NCBI GenBank assembly: GCA_947168325.1
Contig: CAMVLN010000030.1
Span: forward strand, 1 to 13,085
From: an uncultured Elusimicrobia bacterium
GTDB taxonomy: Bacteria > Elusimicrobiota > Endomicrobiia > Endomicrobiales > Endomicrobiaceae
DNA length: 13,085 nucleotides
Direction: 5' to 3'
Under the pieces are notes generated by a model, which saw only the letters and a program-made list of their open reading frames with translations, ran no database searches and had not been told where the DNA came from. This document shows positions 1 to 8,477 of the stretch, one piece after another (positions within the stretch are counted from its first letter, which is position 1; each line of letters begins with the position of its first letter). Position numbers and translations under genes: made by a program.

Positions 1-397
1 CACAGCAATTGATGGATTAAAAAAAACTAATAATAATTTTGAAATAAGTAATAAACTTACAGAGTTTTATTTTAAGAACAAAAAATATTTAAATGCAGAA
101 AATTTGTCAATTCAATCTATAAAATTGTATCCTATAAATCATTTTGCTTATTTTATATTAGGCAATATATCTGCTATAAGAATTGATTATAAAAAAGCTT
201 TATTCTTTTATACTATGGCAATTTTTTTATCTACAAATAGTGGAGAATATTACTTTAAAAGGGCAGTTGCTTGGTATATGTTAAAAAATTATAATCAAGC
301 AAAAAAAAATGTAGAAAAAGCAGAAAAATATAATTTTATTGTTGATGATGAATTTAAAAAAAATTTAGAAACATTAAAGAGAGTTATTCATAAATGA
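1..397 (+). CDS. TPR-repeat protein, 3' end only (partial)
   Basis: The frame is open from the left edge (first full codon at position 2) to TGA at 395-397, giving 131 visible residues; the true start lies outside the window. A TTG at 104 could be read as a start, but the same frame stays open and protein-like upstream (…FYFKNKKYLNAEN…), so 104 is internal. Two adjacent helix-turn-helix units look like tetratricopeptide repeats: one around HFAYFILGNISAIRIDYKKA and one around GEYYFKRAVAWYMLKNYNQA, with the usual spacing of small and aromatic residues. TPR proteins act as protein-protein scaffolds; the partner here is unknown. The stop overlaps the next gene's ATG (ATGA, 394-397), which implies translational coupling with the small secreted protein downstream. 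No signal peptide can be judged because the N-terminus is missing. Confidence 0.75.
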   Translation, partial: TAIDGLKKTNNNFEISNKLTEFYFKNKKYLNAENLSIQSIKLYPINHFAYFILGNISAIRIDYKKALFFYTMAIFLSTNSGEYYFKRAVAWYMLKNYNQAKKNVEKAEKYNFIVDDEFKKNLETLKRVIHK

Positions 398-750
398 AAA
401 AATTGGTATTATTTATTTTGTTTTGTTTTATTTTCTATGCTTATGGTTTAAATAAAAGTTATGCTCAAGAGTTAACTTTTGTTCAAAAAATAGAAAGAAC
501 ATATAATAATTTTTTACGAAACAAAGAAGTTTTAAAAAATATGACTTATATAAAATCAGGTTGGTTTTTATTTAAAAAATGGTTTAATAATTTACCGGGA
601 ATAAGGCATTATAATAATTCTATTTATTCAAGTAAGAATTATAAAAAAGTAATGAATGATATGGGAAAAGAGTATAAACCACATTTGCATAAAGATAGTG
701 ACGATACAAAATTTCTTATAAAAGGAAAACATAAATGGGACAATTTATAA
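394..750 (+). CDS. Small secreted Lys-rich protein of unknown function
   Basis: This encodes 118 residues starting at ATG 394, four bases inside the preceding TPR gene. A weak ribosome-binding site (AAAGAGAG, 376-383) lies 10 nt upstream. Residues 1-24 form a clear Sec signal peptide: MKK, a hydrophobic core LVLFILFCFIFYAYG, then a likely signal peptidase I site after Ala24 (KSYA|QE). The Cys at 11 is inside the hydrophobic core and is not a lipobox. The mature part (about 94 residues) is basic and aromatic, with TFVQKIERTYNNFLRNKEVL predicted helical and a WFLFKKWFNNLPGIRHYNN stretch. No cysteines remain after cleavage, and no known family was recognised. Export and coupling to a TPR gene, just upstream of the large outer-membrane protein, suggest an envelope role, but that is inference. 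Confidence 0.7.
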   Translation: MKKLVLFILFCFIFYAYGLNKSYAQELTFVQKIERTYNNFLRNKEVLKNMTYIKSGWFLFKKWFNNLPGIRHYNNSIYSSKNYKKVMNDMGKEYKPHLHKDSDDTKFLIKGKHKWDNL

Positions 751-779
751 TTTTTTATGATATTAAAATAAAGCTTTTA

Positions 780-808
780 TTGAAATTTTTATAAAAATAG
801 AATATTAA
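780..808 (+). promoter_or_regulatory. Probable sigma70-type promoter for the SprA-like gene
   Basis: TTGAAA (780-785) and TATTAA (803-808) are separated by 17 nt. This sits in the 99-bp gap before the ATG at 850 and would give a leader of roughly 35 nt. In such AT-rich DNA a near-consensus match can arise by chance, so confidence is moderate. No terminator-like GC hairpin separates it from the gene upstream, so read-through from the TPR cluster is also possible. Confidence 0.45.
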
Positions 809-849
809 TATTTCTAACAACAATCATAAAAAACTAGTATTAGACAACA

Positions 850-3800
850 ATGAAAAAAATTTTTTTAGTAATTACTGTTTTGTTAATATATATATATACT
901 TTTGCAGAAACAGTTGCAACTAGTAGTGATACTATATCAGATAATATATCATATAAAAATGATAATAACATACAAATGGAAACTTCTACTGAAACTACAA
1001 ATTATAATCAAATAGAACAATCTACAAAAACTATTACACAGATACAAAAAACTACAGATACTATAAACACTTCTACTAAAACAATAGATATCACAAAACC
1101 GTTAAAATATAAAGAAGCAAAATTAAACAATATAGAAGTATCATCAAATACAGTTATTCCAGATGAAAATGAATTAGGAACTTATTTTTCTTCTGGTGCA
1201 ATTGTAGAACAAGCAAAACCAGAAACTAGTTATGAGTTAAATATTCCTACAATCACAGCACAAGGAGTTGCTGGAGACAAAGTTTTGAATAAATTGAACA
1301 TAAATAAATCTACAGACACATCTACTTTTAATGAAATACAAAACTCTACAACTTCTACAAAAAAAAAGGATGTATCAGAAGTCTCGTTGTCTAACAAAAT
1401 ATTAAACAAACTTCCGTTTAATTCTAAATTGCAATTGTCAGGCAGAAAACTTATTGGTGTAAAATATTCTGGAACAATATACGATAATGAGGAATCAGGA
1501 AAAAGAACAAACTCTACAGATTTTTCTATGGAACAAGAGTTGCAAATGAAAATAAAAGGTTCTGTAGGAGAAAGATTAGAAGTAAATGTAGATTTTGATG
1601 ATACCCAAGATGATAAAAAAGATATTTATATTGTATATAAAGGACGAGGAAACGAATTTATAAAAGAAGCAGCTTTTGGTGATATACAAGTAGAACTTCC
1701 TAGTACAGAATTTTCAGGATATACAAAGGAATTATTCGGTGCAAAAGTTGATACCCAATATAAAGGATTAAAAACCAATGCTTTCTTTTCTAAAACAAAA
1801 GGTTATTCTGAAACAAAACAATTTAAAAGTGGAAGCAAAATGGAAAAGAAAATTATTGCTGATACTGCATATATAAAATATAAATATTTTTCTATTATTA
1901 AAGATACTACAAAAACTATAAAAAATGATACAGTAAAAGTGTATCTTGATAAAATAAAAACTACTATTAGCGATTATGTTGTAATATCAACAAATACAGT
2001 TTTAAAATATATGAAAGAAAATTCTAAATCTAGCGAATATAGAGGAAATTTTATAAAACTTACTGCAGGAACAGATTTTATAGTAGATTATACTAAAGGA
2101 GTAATTACATTTAAAAATACTTTATCTAGCGAATATGTAGTTGCTATTGATTATCAATATAGCGATGGTACTTGGTTGTCAGATGAAACTAACAAAAATC
2201 CACAAATAATAAAAGATACAAATAACACCGATGCTTTATCTACCGAACTTCATACCTTTTATAGTTTAGGCAATTATCAGATTACGAAGTTTAATGGGAG
2301 AGATAATTTTATATTGGAAGTTAGAGATTTAAATGATACTATTGCTCAAGAAATAGACAATTCTGGAGGAATACCTGCTACAAAACCTGTTCCGAAATTT
2401 CCTAATATTGATGGTTATGAAGCAAATATTATAGTTGATTATGAAAATGGGATATTTAATTTACAAATGCTTAATACGGGAAGAGTAGTACCAGATGATT
2501 ATCCTTTACACAATACACTATATACATCAAACATTCACAAATATAATTTTGTTGCCCAGTATCAATATAAAATAAAAATATTCAATTTAAGAACAGATAT
2601 TGTTCCTATGTCTGAAAAAGTTGTTGTTGGTGGAAAAACATTGAAGATAAATGAAGATTATATGTTAGATTATGATGTAGGTATATTAACAATTTTAAAA
2701 GATGAGTATCTTACAGATGATACCACAATAGATGTTTCTTATGATTATTCTCCGTTAGGAGGAAGTTCTGCCGGTTCTACACTTGTGGGTGTAAGATCTC
2801 AATACGATTTTACAAACAATATATCTTTAGGTGGAAGTTTTATTTATGAATTTTCTGCCGAAGATAAAAAATTACCTGATGTATATTCTACTCCATCAAG
2901 TACACTTGTTGGAGAAGTTGATGCAAAAGTAAAAGACATAAAAATTACAGATAAACTAAAAGTATCTGCATCTGCAGAATATGCCATGAGTAAATATGTT
3001 CAAAATACTACAGGTAAAGCAATAATAGAATCTATGGAAAGTGCAAAACAAGAAGATAGCTTTTCTTTGATAGATGATAACTGGTTTTATGCATCTGCAT
3101 GTGAATATAATGGTAGTAACAGATATGACAAAAAATATAATGTTGATGCAATAATTTGGAAAAATTATGATATTGAAAAAAAAGAAATAGACCCAAAACT
3201 TGAATTTGTTTCAGGGGAAAAACAACAAGTTATGGATATAAATTATGATTTTAGTATATGTGATTATGCTGCCATTGCACAAAAAGTATCTGTTTCTGGT
3301 TATAATTTTTCTAATAAACTTTATATTGAGATTTGGGTAAGAGCAAATTTAAACCAAATAAATATGATAGTTGATTTAGCTTCAGCAATAAATGAAGATT
3401 CTGATCAAAATGATAAGCTAGATACTGAAGATAAAAATGGAGATGGAATTATTAGTCCATGGGAAGATATTGGTAGAGATTTTAAAAATCTTACACCTGC
3501 TTATGGTGTAGCAAAAATAGGTGCAAATAATGGTAAGCTAGATACTGAAGATTTGAATGGTAATAATATTTTAGATAAATATGAAACAAATCTATCAAGA
3601 TTTGAAATTAATGACTTTAACATTAGTACACACCCTAATTGGAGAAGAACAAAAACATCTACAGGGTGGAATATAATACAAATACCTTTGGATATCACCT
3701 CTGATACAGACAAAGAAAAATGGAAAAATATAAGAATAGCAAGATTGACGATAAATGGCACAGATAAAGGTAAAATAACAATTGGTAAAATTTCTGTTGT

Positions 3801-6390
3801 AGGAAATAAATGGACGAAAGAAAAAAATAATAATTTAAGTGAATGTGAAATTTATTCTATAGGAAGAGATAATCCTAGATACATATCTTTATTAACAAAT
3901 TCATACTATAGAGATTTATATGATATAGATAGTGATACTATAAAAGATGAACAATCTTTAGCTATTTCATATAATTCAAATACAACTAATGATGAATTTT
4001 TTGCCAGAACCACTTATAGCTCTGGCTTTGATATATCAATTTATGAAAAATTTAAATTCTTTTTATATGTATCAAGCACTACAGCTACAAGTCCTAATGA
4101 AAGTACTTTTATTATGAGAATTGGTGGCAATGAAACAAATTATTATGAATATGCTATTACCATAACAGAAAATATGAAAGGAAAATGGAATTTAATAGAA
4201 ATTAAACAACCTGGATATGGAGCAACAGCAGTATGGGAGATAAATGATCCTAAAATTAATAAAGTCGGTGAACCAAGCTTACAAAAAATAGCTTTTATTG
4301 AAGCTGGTGTAATAACCAAAGGAGCCGACTCTGGAGAAATTTGGGTTAATGAAATACATGTTAGCGATGCTAAAAGTAAAGATGGTAATGCATGGAAAGC
4401 AGATTTTAATATTAATTGGGCAGGAACTAATAGAATAGGAGAAATAGATATTGATGTTCATAGAAAAAGTATAGATAAAAATTTTGAAACTTTTGCACCT
4501 GGAACATACAATAGAGATTATGTAGAAGATAGGGCTAATCTTAAATTTAAAGGTATTGATGTAAACAAAATAAAAGTTTTACCTATAACAGCTTCACTTA
4601 CAAAAACAAAAACTACCACTCCATTGGCACTACAAAACTCATCTGATCAAGTTTCAGTGCTAGATGAAGGAAAAGTAGTGTCATATACAGAGCAAGTTTC
4701 AACAGTTTTATCTGCAGGGACAAGTTTACCTAAATTTACAATAGAATATGATAGGTTTATTAAAGATACTCAAAATTTAAAAAGATTGGAAGATAAAGAA
4801 ACAGTTTTTATTAATATGGTATATCTAAACCCTATAGACATTAAAGTTTTACCAACGAGTATTGTTGGGGATTATAAAATAAGTAATTCTTTTTATAAAG
4901 TTTATCCTAAAGAACATATTCAAGATACAAATGCTTTTTTAGATTTAGGAACTATGCAAAAATATACGGAAATTAACGATTTTTTAACTTTAGAAAAAAC
5001 TGAAACTTATAGTATAAAAACTCCATTTTCTTTTTTTGACAAACTAATTTTCTCTCCAGCTTATGTTATTACAAAGGTGAATGAAAAGAACAAAGAATAT
5101 TTTAAGGACGAAGAAATATTTTATGATAAATCTTTAAATCAAGATGTAGGTGCAAGTTTAAATTTCCAAATAACAAAATGGTTTCAACCAAACATTATAT
5201 ATAGTTTAAAAAATGTTGAAACTTATGATTTAACATATAGTAGTACTTCTATTGTAAATATTTATCCGGGCCAAAAAAAGTCAATAGATAGAGTAGGAAC
5301 AACAGAATTTACATGGAACTTGCAAGCAAAAGATATTTCAAATAGCAAATATTTAAAGAGTTTAACTTTCACAACTTCATATAGAATGCAAGATTCAGAT
5401 TCTTATACGAATGTAGAAAAAGATTTTTCTTCCATAGGTTTTTCTGTTGATAAATTATGGATAAGAGGTAACGAACTAAAAGAAATACTGCCAGTTTATT
5501 CCACAAATTCTTATACAGTTAAAACAATATTAAATAGAGATGATAGAAGAGTAATAGGAAGATATAATCCATTTGAAGCTTTTGATTTAAAAGGAAAATT
5601 TTTACCTATAAAAACTATGAGTTTAAGTTTTACTTTTACTGACGGACAAGAACTGTCGTACAATACAGGTACTACAAGAGATTCATATACAAGAATTTGG
5701 CCAGATATCCTTATTAGTATGAGCAGATTTGAAAAACTTTTTGGTAATAGCTGGATGAGCGATACTCAATTAAACTTAAAATATAATAGCAAAACTACAA
5801 TGATTAAAGGAGTATCTTATAATGATAGTCTTATGTATGGAGGGGACTATAAACTAAAAATTTTAAAAAAATATGACTTATTGTTATCTGCAGATATTAC
5901 AACTTCCAAAGAAATTGATAAGGAAAAAAATAAACTTATTCAAGAAGGTAACATTACAAATTGGGCTATACAAACAGCAACGAATATAAAGCAATGGAGA
6001 TTTAGTTTAAGGTACGATAACATACAAACTTGGACAAAAAATTCTGAAGGTAATTTTGCAACACAAACATTCTCAAATGCACTTAAAGCACAGGCAAAAA
6101 CAGATTTATTATTTCCTACAGGAATAAAAATACCTTTTATTGGTAATATTCCTTTAAAAAACAGATTGATATTTGATTCTTCAGCTTTTTATAACACACA
6201 AAGTTCGGTAATAAATATAGAAGCTGATAATTATCAAAATTTTGGACTTATTTTTTCAGCAGACTATGAAATTTCTAAAAATTTTAGATGTACTGTAGGA
6301 ACAAATTTATCTAGATATTTATATACTTATGTTCCTGAACAAAATTATTCTGTTATAGAGCTTATTAGCAAATTAACAATACAATTTTAG
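850..6390 (+). CDS. SprA/Sov-like giant outer-membrane beta-barrel protein
   Basis: This 1846-residue protein starts with a Sec signal peptide (residues 1-19, MKK then a hydrophobic core, likely cut after TFA). A Thr/Ser-rich, probably disordered stretch follows to about residue 95. Residues about 197-320 resemble the SprA N-terminal domain: SGRKLIGVKYSG, an acidic DFDDTQDDKKDIYIVYKG segment, then AFGDIQVELP (275-284) and ELFGAK. Two calcium-loop motifs lie at 861-872 and 901-912. A GEIWVNEIHVSD motif at 1162-1173 matches the GEVWVNEL-type motif of Bacteroidota SprA. The C-terminal part alternates polar and hydrophobic residues and ends LISKLTIQF, a Phe beta-signal for outer-membrane insertion. 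SprA/Sov is the type IX secretion translocon of Bacteroidota and is usually about 2300-2500 residues, so this is a shorter relative; its role as a translocon here is inferred. The next ATG would remove the signal peptide, so 850 is the start, although no Shine-Dalgarno is visible. Confidence 0.75.
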   Translation: MKKIFLVITVLLIYIYTFAETVATSSDTISDNISYKNDNNIQMETSTETTNYNQIEQSTKTITQIQKTTDTINTSTKTIDITKPLKYKEAKLNNIEVSSNTVIPDENELGTYFSSGAIVEQAKPETSYELNIPTITAQGVAGDKVLNKLNINKSTDTSTFNEIQNSTTSTKKKDVSEVSLSNKILNKLPFNSKLQLSGRKLIGVKYSGTIYDNEESGKRTNSTDFSMEQELQMKIKGSVGERLEVNVDFDDTQDDKKDIYIVYKGRGNEFIKEAAFGDIQVELPSTEFSGYTKELFGAKVDTQYKGLKTNAFFSKTKGYSETKQFKSGSKMEKKIIADTAYIKYKYFSIIKDTTKTIKNDTVKVYLDKIKTTISDYVVISTNTVLKYMKENSKSSEYRGNFIKLTAGTDFIVDYTKGVITFKNTLSSEYVVAIDYQYSDGTWLSDETNKNPQIIKDTNNTDALSTELHTFYSLGNYQITKFNGRDNFILEVRDLNDTIAQEIDNSGGIPATKPVPKFPNIDGYEANIIVDYENGIFNLQMLNTGRVVPDDYPLHNTLYTSNIHKYNFVAQYQYKIKIFNLRTDIVPMSEKVVVGGKTLKINEDYMLDYDVGILTILKDEYLTDDTTIDVSYDYSPLGGSSAGSTLVGVRSQYDFTNNISLGGSFIYEFSAEDKKLPDVYSTPSSTLVGEVDAKVKDIKITDKLKVSASAEYAMSKYVQNTTGKAIIESMESAKQEDSFSLIDDNWFYASACEYNGSNRYDKKYNVDAIIWKNYDIEKKEIDPKLEFVSGEKQQVMDINYDFSICDYAAIAQKVSVSGYNFSNKLYIEIWVRANLNQINMIVDLASAINEDSDQNDKLDTEDKNGDGIISPWEDIGRDFKNLTPAYGVAKIGANNGKLDTEDLNGNNILDKYETNLSRFEINDFNISTHPNWRRTKTSTGWNIIQIPLDITSDTDKEKWKNIRIARLTINGTDKGKITIGKISVVGNKWTKEKNNNLSECEIYSIGRDNPRYISLLTNSYYRDLYDIDSDTIKDEQSLAISYNSNTTNDEFFARTTYSSGFDISIYEKFKFFLYVSSTTATSPNESTFIMRIGGNETNYYEYAITITENMKGKWNLIEIKQPGYGATAVWEINDPKINKVGEPSLQKIAFIEAGVITKGADSGEIWVNEIHVSDAKSKDGNAWKADFNINWAGTNRIGEIDIDVHRKSIDKNFETFAPGTYNRDYVEDRANLKFKGIDVNKIKVLPITASLTKTKTTTPLALQNSSDQVSVLDEGKVVSYTEQVSTVLSAGTSLPKFTIEYDRFIKDTQNLKRLEDKETVFINMVYLNPIDIKVLPTSIVGDYKISNSFYKVYPKEHIQDTNAFLDLGTMQKYTEINDFLTLEKTETYSIKTPFSFFDKLIFSPAYVITKVNEKNKEYFKDEEIFYDKSLNQDVGASLNFQITKWFQPNIIYSLKNVETYDLTYSSTSIVNIYPGQKKSIDRVGTTEFTWNLQAKDISNSKYLKSLTFTTSYRMQDSDSYTNVEKDFSSIGFSVDKLWIRGNELKEILPVYSTNSYTVKTILNRDDRRVIGRYNPFEAFDLKGKFLPIKTMSLSFTFTDGQELSYNTGTTRDSYTRIWPDILISMSRFEKLFGNSWMSDTQLNLKYNSKTTMIKGVSYNDSLMYGGDYKLKILKKYDLLLSADITTSKEIDKEKNKLIQEGNITNWAIQTATNIKQWRFSLRYDNIQTWTKNSEGNFATQTFSNALKAQAKTDLLFPTGIKIPFIGNIPLKNRLIFDSSAFYNTQSSVINIEADNYQNFGLIFSADYEISKNFRCTVGTNLSRYLYTYVPEQNYSVIELISKLTIQF
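3411..3560 (+). repeat. Direct repeat encoding paired EF-hand-like calcium loops
   Basis: Two copies of a 30-bp unit (3411-3440 and 3531-3560) start exactly 120 bp apart. They differ at 4 positions and share an identical 19-bp core (3414-3432 and 3534-3552). Each encodes KLDTED followed by an EF-hand-type 12-residue loop: DKNGDGIISPWE (residues 861-872) and DLNGNNILDKYE (901-912). The first loop has every ligand position expected of a canonical EF loop, including Glu at position 12. Similar acidic DxxD segments occur in dockerins, thrombospondin type 3 repeats and Bacteroidota SprA, so calcium binding is likely but not shown. Confidence 0.65.
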
Positions 6391-6445
6391 AATATATAAA
6401 TTTTGTGTTACACCAATATCAATAACAAACAATTAATTCATTATT

Positions 6446-7132
6446 TTAAATTTGTTGAAGGCAAGAATTATCATTTTGTTTAATATCATCAATATTTACG
6501 GCAGAAGATATTTTATAGTTGCCAATTTCTTCTCTAACCAAATTTATTAAAACTGTGTCAGTATTTATTTTTTTCCCGATATCTTCAGCTAATGTTCTTA
6601 TATATGTGCCACTTGAACATTTTATTCTTATAGAAAAAGTATCTTTTTTAAAATCTAAAAAATCTATATTGTAAATTGTTATTTCTCTTGGTTTACGTTC
6701 TATTGTTATACCTTTTCTTGCAAGTTCGTATAATTTTTTGCCATTAACTTTTAAAGCTGAATACATAGGAGGAATTTGACTAATTTTTCCAACAAAACTA
6801 TTTAAAGCTTTTTTTATGTCAATTTTTTTTATGTGAGAATAATCTGACTGAGAAATTATTTTACCATCAAGATCGCCACTATCAGTTTTTATACCTAACT
6901 TAATTGTTGCAAGATAAACTTTATCCTGTTTCATAAATTTTTCTTGTAATTTTGTATATTTACCTACAAGAACTAACATAAGACCACTAGCTAAAGGGTC
7001 AAGTGTTCCACAATGCCCAACTTTCTTAACATTTAATTTTTTTTTGATTATATAAACTAGCTTAAAAGATGTTATACCTACAGGTTTATTTACTAATATA
7101 AGTCCATAAAAATCGTTGTACTTGTATTGCAC
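6446..7132 (-). CDS. truB: tRNA pseudouridine(55) synthase TruB
   Basis: TruB isomerises U55 of the tRNA T-arm to pseudouridine. The protein has 228 residues, with KPVGITS at 16-22 and GHCGTLDP at 39-46, which holds the catalytic Asp45. It also has the KVYLATIKLGIKTDSGDLDG block, the QIPPMYSALKVNGKKLYELARKG block and the CSSGTYIRTLAEDIG block, all typical of the TruB catalytic fold. It ends soon after the catalytic domain, so the C-terminal PUA domain present in E. coli TruB (about 314 residues) is absent; short TruBs of this kind are known. The start is GTG at 7132, directly after the nrnA stop and in the same frame. A ribosome-binding site (AAAGG) lies about 10 nt upstream inside nrnA. It is the last gene of the operon and converges on the SprA-like gene with 55 bp between; no clear terminator was seen there. 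Confidence 0.95.
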   Translation of the reverse strand: MQYKYNDFYGLILVNKPVGITSFKLVYIIKKKLNVKKVGHCGTLDPLASGLMLVLVGKYTKLQEKFMKQDKVYLATIKLGIKTDSGDLDGKIISQSDYSHIKKIDIKKALNSFVGKISQIPPMYSALKVNGKKLYELARKGITIERKPREITIYNIDFLDFKKDTFSIRIKCSSGTYIRTLAEDIGKKINTDTVLINLVREEIGNYKISSAVNIDDIKQNDNSCLQQI

Positions 7133-8140
7133 TTACAATTTACCTTTAAAAGCTAAAATTATTTTTTTAGTAGCAGTATCTATATCTACATTTATCGTAC
7201 ATCCTGCAGCATTTTTATGTCCACCACCATTAAAAAGTTTTACTATATCTAATAAATTAAATTGTTCTGTTGAACGAAAACTCAACTTTGTTGTGTTGTT
7301 ATCAACTTCTTTCAGCAAGCATCCAACAACGGCTTTTGGTACAGAAGTACAGTAATTTATTATTCCATCAGTATCTGTATCCGTAGCTTTTGCTTTGCTA
7401 AATATATCTTTTGTTAATTTAATATATACAAATTTTTCGTTATATGCTGTTTCTATATTTGATAGTGCTAAACCATATAACCTTATTTTTGATAGTTCCA
7501 TTGTAGAATATATTTGTTTACATAATTTGCTAGAATTTGCCCCGCATTTTAATAGTTCTGCTGCAACTAAATGTGAATTTGAATTTGTATTTAATTGTTG
7601 AAATCTTCCTGTATCAGTAACAAGTCCTATATACAAATTTTCAGCTTCTTCAACATTAGGAACTATTTTTAAATTTATAAATATATCATATATAAGTTCT
7701 GATACAGATGATGAATTTGGAACTATATAATTTACATCTCCAAAATTTGTGTGTGCTAAATGGTGATCTATATTTATAATTTTTTTTGCTTGTGTTGGCA
7801 AGATAATATTGCCCATTCTTTTAAAATTTATACATTCCAGAATTATTGCACAATCAAAATTTTCAAAAACTTTATTTGTGTGAATAATATTTTCTACTCC
7901 TTGTATAAACATCATATCTTTTGCAATAGCATCAATAGAACAATGAGTAACTTTTTTACCTAATCTTTTAAGTAAAGATGCTAGTGCTAAACCTGAACCT
8001 ATTGCATCTCCATCCGGTTGAGTATGTCCGGCAATAAAAAAAGTTTTTGACTCTTTTATTATTACTGATATAGCATCAAGAATTTCTTGTTTGGAACTAT
8101 TTTCTAATGATAAATTATTTCGTCGTAATATCTTTTTCAT
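7133..8140 (-). CDS. nrnA: DHH-family oligoribonuclease / pAp phosphatase (NrnA-like)
   Basis: NrnA-type enzymes degrade 2-5 nt RNA fragments and many also remove the 3' phosphate from pAp; they act in the cytoplasm with Mn2+. The 335-residue protein shows motif I GHTQPDGDAIGS (38-49), the DHH motif DHH (125-127), motif IV GLVTDTGRF (172-180, Asp176) and the DHHA1 glycine motif GGGHKNAAG (305-313). The length is typical. Motif II usually has an Asp in a LDxxxxxRxG context, but here it reads ILECINFKRMG, with Glu102 in that place. The start is ATG 8140, overlapping rbfA by 26 nt; the next Met is at residue 76, beyond motif I. The upstream ribosome-binding site is weak, so translation is probably coupled to rbfA. 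The gene commonly sits between rbfA and truB in bacterial translation operons, which supports the call. Confidence 0.93.
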   Translation of the reverse strand: MKKILRRNNLSLENSSKQEILDAISVIIKESKTFFIAGHTQPDGDAIGSGLALASLLKRLGKKVTHCSIDAIAKDMMFIQGVENIIHTNKVFENFDCAIILECINFKRMGNIILPTQAKKIINIDHHLAHTNFGDVNYIVPNSSSVSELIYDIFINLKIVPNVEEAENLYIGLVTDTGRFQQLNTNSNSHLVAAELLKCGANSSKLCKQIYSTMELSKIRLYGLALSNIETAYNEKFVYIKLTKDIFSKAKATDTDTDGIINYCTSVPKAVVGCLLKEVDNNTTKLSFRSTEQFNLLDIVKLFNGGGHKNAAGCTINVDIDTATKKIILAFKGKL

Positions 8141-8477
8141 GTTTTATCTTATCAAGTATTTCAAAAACTTTTTTGGCTCTTTCTCCGGAATCATCATATT
8201 TGAAATCTATAGTTGGAGTTCTTCTTAACTCCATACTTTGAGCAAGAGCAAATCTTATTTGTTTTGTTTTTTCTTCTAAAACTTTCTTTGTGCTTTCTTT
8301 ATCGGATTCTGTTCCAATTACAGAATAAAATATTCTACAAGTTTGCAAATCATCTGTTAATCTAACACTTGTCACTGTAACTAAACCTTTATTTAGTTCT
8401 TTAATATCTCTAAAAATTTTAGCCATATTTTCTTGTATAAGTTCAGCAACTCTAGTAGCTCTTTTATATGCTTTCAT
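8115..8477 (-). CDS. rbfA: 30S ribosome-binding factor RbfA
   Basis: RbfA binds the immature 30S subunit near the 5' end of 16S rRNA and helps its late maturation, especially in the cold. The 120-residue protein has the family layout: the N-terminal helix RATRVAELIQENMAKIFRD (6-24), the strand VTVTSVRLTDDLQTCRIFYS with the DDL turn, a charged helix, and the signature LRRTPTIDFKYDDS (84-97) followed by a last helix. It is full length. ATG 8477 has a strong ribosome-binding site (AGAGGA) about 7 nt upstream. The 3' end overlaps nrnA by 26 nt. A 241-nt gap separates it from the true end of infB, the only large gap in the operon, so an internal promoter is possible but none is convincing. Confidence 0.95.
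   Translation of the reverse strand: MKAYKRATRVAELIQENMAKIFRDIKELNKGLVTVTSVRLTDDLQTCRIFYSVIGTESDKESTKKVLEEKTKQIRFALAQSMELRRTPTIDFKYDDSGERAKKVFEILDKIKHEKDITTK

Noticed and set aside
104..106. TTG start for the left-edge TPR gene
   Set aside because: The frame is open and protein-like back to the window edge, so the codon is internal Leu.
766..782. AATAAA…TTTATT hairpin as a terminator after the small secreted protein gene
   Set aside because: The stem is short and all A-T with a 3-nt loop; it is expected by chance here.
3501..4461. Minus-strand ORFs of 60-86 codons inside the SprA-like gene
   Set aside because: They are antisense shadows of a strongly supported gene, with no ribosome-binding site or recognisable domain.
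6391..6445. Bidirectional terminator between the SprA-like gene and truB
   Set aside because: Only weak A-T-rich pairing with a bulge (TTGTGTTA with TAACAA) is present and no U-run follows, so it was not called.
7116..7963. Plus-strand ORFs over nrnA
   Set aside because: They are antisense to nrnA, whose motifs are clear, and are Phe/Cys-rich with no domain.
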